Positions 18,539-25,655 of a stretch of 33,938 nucleotides of DNA are shown piece after piece. The stretch lies in NCBI GenBank assembly GCA_024398405.1, contig JAKSJE010000016.1, positions 1 through 33,938 of the forward strand. The letters are read 5' to 3'. Both the position numbers and the translations under genes were made by a program. The first letter of the stretch is position 1. Each line of letters starts with the position of its first letter. Source of the stretch: Bacteroidaceae bacterium. Its GTDB lineage: Bacteria > Bacteroidota > Bacteroidia > Bacteroidales > Bacteroidaceae. Below the pieces are notes generated by a model. The model was given only the letters and a program-made list of their open reading frames with translations. It searched no databases and was not told the origin of the DNA.

Positions 18539-18573
18539 CAAATTTAGTAAAAAAAAGGATAACAGCCAACAAA
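18539..18573 (-). promoter_or_regulatory. Promoter of the dcw cluster
   Basis: On the minus strand a TTTG (18570-18573) and an overlapping TTGG (18566-18569, 19 bases from the -7 box) precede TAAATTTG (18539-18546), matching TAnnTTTG. The predicted leader to rsmH is about 70 bases. A copy of the heptamer TTAGTAA (18544-18550, plus strand) overlaps the -7 box, the same heptamer as in array B upstream. No other strong promoter was noticed at the short gene junctions, so much of the 15-kb cluster may depend on it. Confidence 0.65.
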
Positions 18574-18588
18574 AGGAGGTGTGTTTTT

Positions 18589-18603
18589 ACATTTTTCAAA
18601 TGT
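18589..18603. promoter_or_regulatory. Dyad (possible operator) just upstream of the dcw -33 box
   Basis: The 15-bp sequence ACATTT-TTC-AAATGT is a perfect 6+6 inverted repeat, ending about 15 bp upstream of the -33 region. Such a site could bind a dimeric regulator. In AT-rich promoter DNA a dyad of this size can also arise by chance. Confidence 0.35.
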
Positions 18604-18735
18604 TAAAAAAATATAACATGCGGACAAGCGTTTCTTTTCCATTTGTAAACGGCATTCGAGGCTGCGGAAAACCGTCCGCACGGCTACTTGCCACCATCCC
18701 CGGGCGGGCGGCACTGTCGGCGGACACGGGCGGTC

Positions 18736-18765
18736 GGACTGCCGTATGCGGACGTACGGCAGTCC
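18736..18765. repeat. Perfect 11-bp inverted repeat with 8-base loop
   Basis: GGACTGCCGTA (18736-18746) and TACGGCAGTCC (18755-18765) form a perfect, GC-rich hairpin with loop TGCGGACG. Neither strand has a T-run after it and no gene ends nearby, so it is not an ordinary intrinsic terminator. It lies between array B and the dcw promoter. Confidence 0.85.
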
Positions 18766-18814
18766 ATGCGCAAGCACTCGCCGACCCGCCGGATAGCACA
18801 AGCATGATATGTAT

Positions 18815-18952
18815 GACTACTAACCTTAACCATGAAACATTACTAATCTTTACTTGGTAACATTACTAATCTTTCGCCATGAACATTACTAATCTTTCGC
18901 TGTGAACATTAGTAACCTTTCCATGTCAACATTACTAACCTCTCGTATCAGT
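18815..18952 (-). repeat. 23-bp tandem repeat array with TTA(G/C)TAA core (array B)
   Basis: Six units of exactly 23 bases begin at 18815, 18838, 18861, 18884, 18907 and 18930. The plus-strand core is CATTACTAATCTTT in the best units, and the rest of the unit varies. Heptamers lie at 18840, 18863, 18886, 18909 and 18932. The unit at 18907 has the C-to-G change at the centre of the palindrome (TTAGTAA), and the first unit is degenerate (CTACTAA). Read toward rsmH the core is TTAGTAATG, identical to unit 3 of array A. The array ends 241 bp upstream of the dcw promoter. Function unknown. Confidence 0.9.
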
Positions 18953-19056
18953 CCATTGTGGTCGGCATAGTCGCTGTGCGCTGTCGGAGACGATGGAGAG
19001 TTGGTGCGGCAGTGTGGCTGACACTTGCTTGCGGACGTGTCAGGCGGTATGGACGG

Positions 19057-19080
19057 AAAAAGCCGGCGATGATGCCGGCT
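19057..19080 (-). terminator. Intrinsic terminator downstream of priA
   Basis: Minus strand: AGCCGGC (19080-19074), a six-base loop, GCCGGCT (19067-19061), then a run of Ts from 19061 to 19057. A 7-bp GC-rich stem plus a T-tract is a classical Rho-independent terminator. It lies about 170 bp past the priA stop, after the 22-bp array. Confidence 0.8.
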
Positions 19081-19089
19081 GTGTCATAT

Positions 19090-19199
19090 GGTTGTCTGGT
19101 TGTGGGTTTGTGGTTGTCGGGCTGGGTGTTGGTGGTTGTCGGGTTGGGTGTTGGTGGTTGTCGGGTTGTGGGTTTGTGGTTGTCGGGTTGTTGGGTGGA
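19090..19199 (-). repeat. 22-bp tandem array, C/A-rich in the priA transcript
   Basis: Five units of exactly 22 bases begin at 19090, 19112, 19134, 19156 and 19178. Each starts GGTTGTC(G/T)GG on the plus strand and differs mainly in the second half. The plus strand is G/T-rich with several GGG runs, so G-quadruplexes are conceivable. The priA transcript reads the other strand, a C/A-rich, G-poor, unstructured stretch of the kind Rho binds, just before the intrinsic terminator. The 22-base pitch is not a multiple of three, so the repeat is unlikely to code for protein. Confidence 0.88.
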
Positions 19200-19248
19200 C
19201 TCAGCCGGGTGTGGGGTTTGCGGGTGAGTGGGGATGGGTGTCGGGCGT

Positions 19249-21267
19249 TCACACGGGATCGACGTCGAAATAGACGTTGACGCCGTTGGCGAAGGGTTGT
19301 TCCGTGAGGTCTTGTCTGGCCTGGAGGAGTGCTTCCCTTACCTTGGCCGGGGAGTAGTTGGTGGGGTGTTTCACTATTATCTTGCGCAGTGACATGGAGT
19401 GTATCCTTGACACGGGAGGGCGGTCGGGTCCGAGGATGTTGTCGCCGAAGCTGGCTCTCAGCCGTGTGGCGAGGTGCTGTGCGCATTGCTCGGCGCGCGC
19501 GGCGTCGCGGTGCTTCAGGTAGATGTAGATGAGCCGGCAGAGCGGGGGATAGCCGAAGAGCCGTCGTTCGGCCATTTGCATGGTGTGCATGGAGGTGTAG
19601 TCGTTATTCACGATGCAGGAGATGATGGGGAGTTCGGCGTTGCGCGTCTGGAGTATCACCTTGCCTGTGTGGTGCTGTCGTCCGGCTCGTCCCGCCACCT
19701 GGGCCAGTACATGATAGGTCCGTTCGTAGCTTCTGAAATCGGGGAGGTTGAGCATGGAGTCGGCGTCGAGAATGCCCACGACGCTCACGTTGTCGAAGTC
19801 GAGGCCCTTGCTCACCATCTGTGTGCCGATAAGTATGTCGCACTTGTGGCTGGAGAAGTCGTTGATGATCTCCTCGTACTCTTTGCGTGTCTTGGCGGTG
19901 TCAAGGTCCATGCGCGACACCTTGGCTTCGGGGAAGAGTGTGTGAATCTGGTCCTCAATCCGTTCGGTGCCTAAGCCGATGTATGTCAGTTGGTGTTCCT
20001 CGCACTGTGGACACTGCTGTGGCAGGGTGTATTGCTTTCCGCAGTAATGACAGGTCAGCACACCTTGGCGCTTGTGGTAGGTGAGGCTCACGTCGCACCG
20101 CTCGCACCGCGGCACCCAGCCGCAGTTACGGCACTGTACGTAACTGGAGAACCCCCTGCGGTTCTGGAACAGTATGACTTGCTCGCCCTGCTCCAGTGCC
20201 TGGCTGATTGCCTCGGTCAGTGCGGGCGAGAACGCGCCTCTCATTCGTTTCTGTTTGTGCAGACGGGCGATGTCAACGACCTCGACTTCGGGTAGTCGCA
20301 TGTCATGGTATCGGTGAGTGAGTTGTACGTAGCCGTATCTGCCTGTCTGTGCCATGTGGTAACTCTCGAGGCATGGTGTGGCTGTGCCGAGCAGCACTTT
20401 GGCGTTCTGCTGTCGGGCGAGGATGATGGAGCAGTTCCGGGCATGGTAGCGTGGAGCCGGTTCCTGCTGCTTGTATGAGGTCTCGTGTTCCTCGTCAACG
20501 ATGACCAGGCCGAGGTCGCGGAAAGGCAGGAGTACGGAGGACCTGACTCCGAGGATGATTTGGTATGGTGAGCCGGACAGTTGCCGCTCATAGACTGACC
20601 GGCGTTCCTTGTCGGTGAATTTGGAATGATACACACCTAACCTGTCGCCGAAGACGCGGCGGAGGCGTTCTGTGATCTGTGTTGTCAGGGCAATCTCGGG
20701 GAGGAGGTACAGCACCTGCTTCCCTGCGCGCACGTATGTATTTATAAGGTGTATGTAGATTTCCGTCTTGCCGGAAGAGGTGACTCCGTGCAGGAGCGTT
20801 ATGTCGTTGCCGAGGAACGAGTGCGTGATTTCCTCATAGGCTTTCTGCTGGTATTCGTTGAGTTGCTTTGCCGGCGCGGGCATGTCGGCGGCAAAGGCGT
20901 CGGGGCATGCTGTGCCATGTCCTGACTGGGCGGATGGCTGTTCGCGTAGCCTGAGGTTCGTCGGTATGGCTGCCTTGAACACTTCGCCCAAGGAGCACAT
21001 ATAGTACTGCGAGAGCCAGTTCCACAGTGTGAGTTGTGCCGACGTGACCACGGGCCGCTCGTCCATGAGGGAGATGAGTTCCTTGACTACATATCCTCCG
21101 TCGGGCTTCCGGTCGTGTACATCGACCACGAGGGCCGTGTATGTCTTGCTTGCTCCGAAAGGCACGGTGACCCTGCAGCCCACCCGGACCTTGCCGGTGA
21201 TGGAGGCGGGGATGAGATATGTGTAGCTGCCTGGCAGCGGCAGCGGCAGTACTACGTCAGAATAGAT
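19249..21267 (-). CDS. priA: Primosomal replication-restart helicase PriA, no canonical start codon
   Basis: A superfamily 2 helicase that reloads the replisome at stalled forks. Homology to PriA begins at YSDVVLPLPLPGSYTYLIP, upstream of the first GTG (21183), and the in-frame stop TAG lies just before codon CCT at 21270. No ATG, GTG or TTG exists in that interval; by alignment the start would be the ATC at 21267, and CTG codons shortly after are the alternatives. Numbering from ATC: Walker A GVTSSGKT (161-168), DEEH (258-261), and eight zinc-binding cysteines (379, 382, 388, 391, 406, 409, 419, 422). The whole is 672 residues. The winged-helix domain between the 3'-DNA-binding domain (to about 110) and the helicase (from about 136) appears to be missing. 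The ORF overlaps the 3' end of the barrel gene by 11 bases. Confidence 0.9.
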   Translation of the reverse strand: MYSDVVLPLPLPGSYTYLIPASITGKVRVGCRVTVPFGASKTYTALVVDVHDRKPDGGYVVKELISLMDERPVVTSAQLTLWNWLSQYYMCSLGEVFKAAIPTNLRLREQPSAQSGHGTACPDAFAADMPAPAKQLNEYQQKAYEEITHSFLGNDITLLHGVTSSGKTEIYIHLINTYVRAGKQVLYLLPEIALTTQITERLRRVFGDRLGVYHSKFTDKERRSVYERQLSGSPYQIILGVRSSVLLPFRDLGLVIVDEEHETSYKQQEPAPRYHARNCSIILARQQNAKVLLGTATPCLESYHMAQTGRYGYVQLTHRYHDMRLPEVEVVDIARLHKQKRMRGAFSPALTEAISQALEQGEQVILFQNRRGFSSYVQCRNCGWVPRCERCDVSLTYHKRQGVLTCHYCGKQYTLPQQCPQCEEHQLTYIGLGTERIEDQIHTLFPEAKVSRMDLDTAKTRKEYEEIINDFSSHKCDILIGTQMVSKGLDFDNVSVVGILDADSMLNLPDFRSYERTYHVLAQVAGRAGRQHHTGKVILQTRNAELPIISCIVNNDYTSMHTMQMAERRLFGYPPLCRLIYIYLKHRDAARAEQCAQHLATRLRASFGDNILGPDRPPVSRIHSMSLRKIIVKHPTNYSPAKVREALLQARQDLTEQPFANGVNVYFDVDPV

Positions 21268-21877
21268 AGGCTACGGAGATTTGGTGGTATTTGCTATTGA
21301 GTTCGCCTGTGATGACTTTATGCCAGGCGTCGAAATAATTGAACTCGCCTATGCGGCCAAGGCCGATATTGTATGTGTATCCCACCTGGAAATGCCTCAG
21401 AAGCCTGAATCCGGCTCCGAAGTTCCAGCTGAACTGCGACTCGGTGAGCTTGAACAGGGCGTGCGAGTGCTCCCAGTCCTCTAACTGGCTGAACAGGTCG
21501 TCGTTGCCCAGTTCGAAACTCCACTGAGGCCCGGTGGCGAAATAGACTCCGAATACGCCCAGGGCGCCGATTATGAACTTGGCATTCAGGGGGACGACGA
21601 TGAAGCGGGCTTTCTCTGTCTGCTCGTTGAGCGTTATGTCTTTCTTGCTATACAGCACAGAGACATCGAGCCCTACCGGCAGCACGAAGCCCTTCACCTC
21701 GAGCATGGGACCGACGGAGAAGCCGTTGGTGTTGGAGGCTGACAACTTGTCTCTGACATCGCCGTCGAGCGATGCGTCGATCAGGTCCCAGCCGCCTGTG
21801 ACACCGAGCCTTACCTGAGAGAGGGCGGACTCAGCGCTCAGCAGCGAGATGAACAAAAACAGATAGACTCTTCTCAT
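21257..21877 (-). CDS. Outer-membrane beta-barrel protein (PorT-like)
   Basis: A 206-residue secreted protein with a signal peptide (about 1-20, ending SALSQ). Alternating beta strands rich in aromatic residues follow, and a C-terminal phenylalanine (VAYLF) typical of outer-membrane barrels. It resembles the PorT/OMP_b-brl_2 group in Bacteroidota, but I see no type IX secretion genes, so its function is unassigned. ATG codons at 21883 and 21877 are equally placed for the signal peptide. An in-frame ATG at 21967 lies six bases from the promoter -7 box and would add 30 basic residues. It is the first gene of an operon with priA and has its own promoter. Confidence 0.85.
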   Translation of the reverse strand: MRRVYLFLFISLLSAESALSQVRLGVTGGWDLIDASLDGDVRDKLSASNTNGFSVGPMLEVKGFVLPVGLDVSVLYSKKDITLNEQTEKARFIVVPLNAKFIIGALGVFGVYFATGPQWSFELGNDDLFSQLEDWEHSHALFKLTESQFSWNFGAGFRLLRHFQVGYTYNIGLGRIGEFNYFDAWHKVITGELNSKYHQISVAYLF

Positions 21878-21973
21878 ATACATCGAATTGCGAGACGCGA
21901 CCCTGTCCTGGCCTCCGCGACTGAGCCGTCGTCCTGGCGGATGACTCCTCGCGACGGACGGGGTCATGCGTCG

Positions 21974-22004
21974 CAAAGTTAACTCAAATCCGTGTGATGG
22001 CAAA
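21974..22004 (-). promoter_or_regulatory. Promoter of the barrel gene-priA operon
   Basis: Minus strand TTTG (22004-22001), exactly 19 bases, then TAACTTTG (21981-21974), a full match to the Bacteroidota consensus. The resulting leader is about 85-90 bases and GC-rich, with complementary segments (GACCC with GGGTC, CCGTCG with CGACGG), so it could fold. Confidence 0.75.
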
Positions 22005-22065
22005 ATAAAAAAGGTTAAAAGATTCATTTTTCGCCTTTCGTCATCAGCTTTTCGCTATTTTTTAG

Positions 22066-22073
22066 TACCTTTG
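22066..22073 (+). promoter_or_regulatory. -7 box of the pgpH-like gene, abutting its start codon
   Basis: TACCTTTG fits TAnnTTTG and ends only four bases before the ATG at 22078, so the transcript would be leaderless or nearly so. I see no good TTTG at the usual -33 distance, which lowers confidence. Confidence 0.45.
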
Positions 22074-22077
22074 CCAC

Positions 22078-24168
22078 ATGAAACCTAAGAAAATCAGAAC
22101 GAAGAAACTACAGGAGCAAAGAAGGAGGCAGCGGCTGTTTCTCTTCAAGTCCTTGCTTGTCGTAGTGTCGGCGATATTGATAGTGTATCTCATCCCACGT
22201 CACAACGAGTTCAGCTACAACTACGAGTTGAACCAGCCCTGGAGATACGGGGCTCTGCTGTCGTCGCAGAAGTTCAACATCCTCATGAGCGACTCAGCCA
22301 TCACTCATCAGCGTGACAGCATAGTCAGGCACTTCAGCCCCTATTTCCTTAGAGACACTAATGCGAAGGCCTACGTGGTCCAGGCTGTCAAGTCGATTGC
22401 GAGGAAGTCGGACCTCGACTCCAGGACGGTGTCGGTGCTGATTTCGTCGCTCGACTCTATCTACGGTCACGGAATAATGTCGTCCGGCTCGCGTGACAGC
22501 CTTCTGCACTCCGAGACCGAAAGGATCCGCGTGGTGACGAACAACATCGCCTCTCTGTGTGAGACCAGCGCGACGTTCACTCCCAAGACCGCCTATCAGT
22601 TCGTCCGGGCGTATCTGTCGGAGAGACTGGGTGATGATGCCGTCTCCGGGCTGTCCGCCCTCAACCTCGACGCCATCATAGCCATCGACCTCACTTACGA
22701 CGCGGCTAAGAACCGGTCGGAGCTTGAGGATGAGCTCAGTTCCGCCTCGTCGGTCATGGGCTTCGTGAGCGCCAACGAGAAGATAGTTGACCGGGGCGAC
22801 ATCGTCACCGGGGAGGTCTTCCAGAAGCTGCGCTCGTACCAGAGGGCGTTGGAGAGCGGCAATGAGCAGGACAGCCACTCCGGCGAGATGTTCCTGCTGC
22901 TCGGTCAGTCGCTGCTGGTGCTCATCATCTTGTCCTTGCTCGTGGCGTATCTGTCAATCTACAGGACCGAGTATCTTGAGAAGAGACGATGTTCCGTGCT
23001 GCTCTTCTCGCTCGTGGTCATCTTCTTCGTAGCTGCCGCGCTGATGGTGCAGCACCGGTTCTTCCACATCTTCATCATGCCATGCTGTATGCTGCCCATC
23101 ATCATCCGCATATTCCTCGACTCACGCACAGCGTTCACGTTCCACTGCGCCACCGTGATTCTCATATCGCTGTTGCTCTCCAACCCTTATGATTTCATCA
23201 TCCTCCAGATGATAGCGGGACTTATCGCCATACTCGACCTGCGTGAGCTCACCCAGCGCTCACAGATCATCCACGCCGCCGTGTCGATTATCATCGTCTA
23301 TGTCTTGTCCTATTGCGCCTATCAGCTCGCCACCGGTACCGAGCTCAAGGACATAGAGCCGCGTAGCCTTGCCTACTTCGTCATCAACGGGGTGCTGCTT
23401 CTCTTCACCTATCCGCTCCTGTGGCTCATCGAGAAGATGTTCGGTTTCGTGTCGGACGTGACGCTTGTGGAGCTTTCCAACATCAACCACCCGTTGCTCC
23501 GCCAGCTTTCGGAGGAGGCTCCGGGCACGTTCCAGCACTCGCTCCAGGTGGCCAATCTCGCCGCCGATGTGGCTAAGCGCGTCAACGCCAAGGTGCAGTT
23601 GGTGCGTACCGGCGCGCTCTATCATGACATCGGCAAGACCGACCGGCCTGTCTTCTTCACGGAGAACCAGAACGGGGCGAGCCCTCACAAGCACATGTCG
23701 AGCACCAAAAGCGCGGAGGTCATCATCGCCCATGTGCGCAAGGGTCTCGAGCTGGCTGACAAGTACGGACTGCCGCAAGCCATCAAGGATTTCATATCCA
23801 CTCATCACGGTTTGGGCAAGACGAAGTACTTCCTCGTGACCTACAGGAACGAGCATCCTGACGAGACGGTTGACGAGAGCCTCTTCACCTACCCGGGGCC
23901 TAACCCGCAAACCAAGGAGGAAGCGATACTCATGATGTCGGATGCCGTAGAGGCTGCGTCGCGAAGCCTGCCTGAATATACTGAGGATTGCATCAGCTCA
24001 TTAGTGGAGAGAATCGTTGACGGACTTGTGGCTGAGGGTTTCTTCCGTGAATGTCCGATTACCTTCCGCGACATACACGACTCTAAGGATGTGTTCAGGA
24101 ACCGTCTGATGAACATCTACCATACACGCATCTCCTACCCGGAGCTCCAGTCGCCGAGGAAAGACTGA
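22078..24168 (+). CDS. pgpH: 7TM-HD family phosphodiesterase (PgpH-like, c-di-AMP)
   Basis: A 696-residue membrane protein. A basic N-terminus and one membrane helix (about 22-40) precede an extracytoplasmic region of about 230 residues (7TMR-HDED type), then a cluster of about seven membrane helices (about 272-455) and a cytoplasmic HD domain (about 465-690). HD-domain residues include H487 (FQHSLQVANLA), the YHDIGK motif with H516 and D517, and STHHGLGKT. Family members such as Listeria PgpH hydrolyse cyclic di-AMP, so that is the likely substrate; no cyclase gene is in the window. It is divergent from the barrel gene and convergent with gcvPB. Confidence 0.92.
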   Translation: MKPKKIRTKKLQEQRRRQRLFLFKSLLVVVSAILIVYLIPRHNEFSYNYELNQPWRYGALLSSQKFNILMSDSAITHQRDSIVRHFSPYFLRDTNAKAYVVQAVKSIARKSDLDSRTVSVLISSLDSIYGHGIMSSGSRDSLLHSETERIRVVTNNIASLCETSATFTPKTAYQFVRAYLSERLGDDAVSGLSALNLDAIIAIDLTYDAAKNRSELEDELSSASSVMGFVSANEKIVDRGDIVTGEVFQKLRSYQRALESGNEQDSHSGEMFLLLGQSLLVLIILSLLVAYLSIYRTEYLEKRRCSVLLFSLVVIFFVAAALMVQHRFFHIFIMPCCMLPIIIRIFLDSRTAFTFHCATVILISLLLSNPYDFIILQMIAGLIAILDLRELTQRSQIIHAAVSIIIVYVLSYCAYQLATGTELKDIEPRSLAYFVINGVLLLFTYPLLWLIEKMFGFVSDVTLVELSNINHPLLRQLSEEAPGTFQHSLQVANLAADVAKRVNAKVQLVRTGALYHDIGKTDRPVFFTENQNGASPHKHMSSTKSAEVIIAHVRKGLELADKYGLPQAIKDFISTHHGLGKTKYFLVTYRNEHPDETVDESLFTYPGPNPQTKEEAILMMSDAVEAASRSLPEYTEDCISSLVERIVDGLVAEGFFRECPITFRDIHDSKDVFRNRLMNIYHTRISYPELQSPRKD

Positions 24169-24190
24169 CGGTGCGGATGCGCTTACGTGA

Positions 24191-24226
24191 AACCCCGCAA
24201 GCCGGATGGAGCCGGCCTGCGGGGTT
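24191..24226. terminator. Terminator between the pgpH-like gene and gcvPB
   Basis: AACCCCGCA with AGCCGG (24191-24205) pairs with CCGGCC plus TGCGGGGTT (24212-24226): a 15-bp stem with one mismatch and a 6-base loop. A pyrimidine-rich CTCTTT follows on the plus strand; on the minus strand the stem runs into TTTC. It sits between two convergent stops, so it may serve both. Confidence 0.75.
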
Positions 24227-24257
24227 CTCTTTGAGGTTTGCCGTCGGGCTGTGTGTG

Positions 24258-25655
24258 CTATGCCTGATAGCGCAGTATCGGATTGCGCGCCGCCGTCGTC
24301 TCGTCAGGACGTGTGATAGGGGCGTTATGGGGCGCCTGATGGAGGATGTCAGGATTCTCAGCCGCCTCATCGGCTATCCTGCGCATGACCTCGATGAACT
24401 CGTCTATCGTCTCCTTCGACTCTGTCTCGGTAGGCTCAATCATGAGTGCCTGGTGGAAGAGAAGCGGGAAGTAGATAGTCGGGGCGTGGAAACCGAAATC
24501 GAGCAGGCGCTTGGCCACGTCGAGGGTGGTGGCTCCCGGGACTCCCTCACGGGCTCCGTCGTCGATGAGCCCGTCATATACGAACTCGTGCTTGCAGACT
24601 GACGGAATCGGGAGTTTGTATTTGTCCTTGAGGCTCTCTTTGATGTAGTTCGCGTTGAGGGTAGCGAGCGGACCTACCATCTTGACATTCTGCCGACCGA
24701 GCATGAGGATGTATGTGTATGCGCGGAGGATGACGGAGAAGTTGCCGTGGAACCCAGATACCCTGACTCCAAGGAACGGTACGAGTTTCTCGCATACACC
24801 GACGGGACCGCTGCCCGGACCGCCACCGCCGTGAGGGGTGGAGAAGGTCTTGTGGAGATTGAGATGCATGACATCGAAGCCCATGTCGCCCGGGCGGACT
24901 GTTCCCACGAGAGGATTCATGTTGGCTCCGTCGTAATAGAGAAGGCCGCCTGCCTCATGGACGAGACGGGCTATCTCCTTGATGTCGCGCTCGAAAAGCC
25001 CGAGGGTGTTAGGGTTGGTCATCATGATTCCGGCTATGGTGTCATCGAGCAATGGCTTGAGGTCGTTGACATCCACGAGTCCGTCGGCATTCGACTTGAC
25101 CTCTACGATCTCAAGTCCGCACACTGCCGCGGAAGCCGGGTTGGTGCCGTGAGCGCTGTCGGGAACTATGATCTTAGTGCGTCTGGTGTCGCCACGGCTC
25201 ATGTGGTAGGAACGGATAATCATCAGTCCCGTGAGCTCGCCGTGTGCCCCTGCGCAAGGAAGGAACGTGAAATGCCTCATGCCAGTGATGGCGGCAAGCG
25301 CGCTGTCGAGTCCTTCATAGACTGCTTTCGCCCCACTGACCGTGTCGTCCGGCTGAAGTGGGTGAAGTCCGAGGAATGACGGCAGTGAGGCAATCTCCTC
25401 GTTGATTTTAGGATTGTACTTCATCGTGCAGCTGCCGAGTGGGTAGAAGCCTGTGTCAACGCCGAAGTTCATCTGGGAGAGATTGGTGTAGTGACGTACC
25501 ACATCGATCTCGCTCACCTCCGGCAGCTGAGGGGCGGAGGCGCGCAGGAGGTTAGCGTCGATGGACGAAACGGAAGATGACTCAGGGGCAGGAAGACTGT
25601 AGCCTGTGCGGCCCGGCTTGCTTAGCTCGAATATGAGTTTATCGTAGTATTTCAT
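24258..25655 (-). CDS. gcvPB: Glycine dehydrogenase (decarboxylating) subunit 2
   Basis: The 465-residue C-terminal half of the glycine cleavage P-protein, here a separate subunit. K269 in [21 protein letters not shown] is the lysine that binds pyridoxal phosphate. [25 protein letters not shown] and [10 protein letters not shown] are further family motifs. With GcvPA it decarboxylates glycine and passes the aminomethyl group to the lipoyl arm of GcvH. The ATG overlaps the gcvPA stop by four bases, so the two subunits are probably made in equal amounts. Confidence 0.97.
   Translation of the reverse strand: MKYYDKLIFELSKPGRTGYSLPAPESSSVSSIDANLLRASAPQLPEVSEIDVVRHYTNLSQMNFGVDTGFYPLGSCTMKYNPKINEEIASLPSFLGLHPLQPDDTVSGAKAVYEGLDSALAAITGMRHFTFLPCAGAHGELTGLMIIRSYHMSRGDTRRTKIIVPDSAHGTNPASAAVCGLEIVEVKSNADGLVDVNDLKPLLDDTIAGIMMTNPNTLGLFERDIKEIARLVHEAGGLLYYDGANMNPLVGTVRPGDMGFDVMHLNLHKTFSTPHGGGGPGSGPVGVCEKLVPFLGVRVSGFHGNFSVILRAYTYILMLGRQNVKMVGPLATLNANYIKESLKDKYKLPIPSVCKHEFVYDGLIDDGAREGVPGATTLDVAKRLLDFGFHAPTIYFPLLFHQALMIEPTETESKETIDEFIEVMRRIADEAAENPDILHQAPHNAPITRPDETTAARNPILRYQA

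Larger units (their letters stand above)
18464..19248. other. Gene-free 785-bp regulatory and repeat block between rsmH and priA
   Basis: No credible coding sequence on either strand. Contents from low to high coordinate: the dcw leader and promoter (18464-18573), a dyad (18589-18603), a GC-rich segment with an 11-bp hairpin (18736-18765), the 23-bp array B (18815-18952), a GC-rich segment with a 7-bp inverted repeat (CTGACAC 19018-19024, GTGTCAG 19037-19043), the priA terminator (19057-19080) and the 22-bp G/T array (19090-19199). The open frames crossing this block are low-complexity products of the repeats. The usual dcw leader gene mraZ is not here. Confidence 0.8.

Noticed and set aside
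18460-19250. Replication origin
   Set aside because: Tandem repeats and an AT-rich patch are suggestive, but I see no cluster of DnaA boxes (only a partial TTATCC) and no dnaA or dnaN nearby.
18958-19486. Open frames across the G/T array on both strands
   Set aside because: They are low-complexity products of a 22-bp repeat that is out of step with codons, and one overlaps priA in antisense.
21255-21272. Programmed +1 frameshift joining the barrel protein to PriA
   Set aside because: The site TTC-TGA-C resembles the prfB stop context, but a Phe tRNA would not re-pair on TCT, and fusing an outer-membrane barrel to a cytoplasmic helicase makes no sense.
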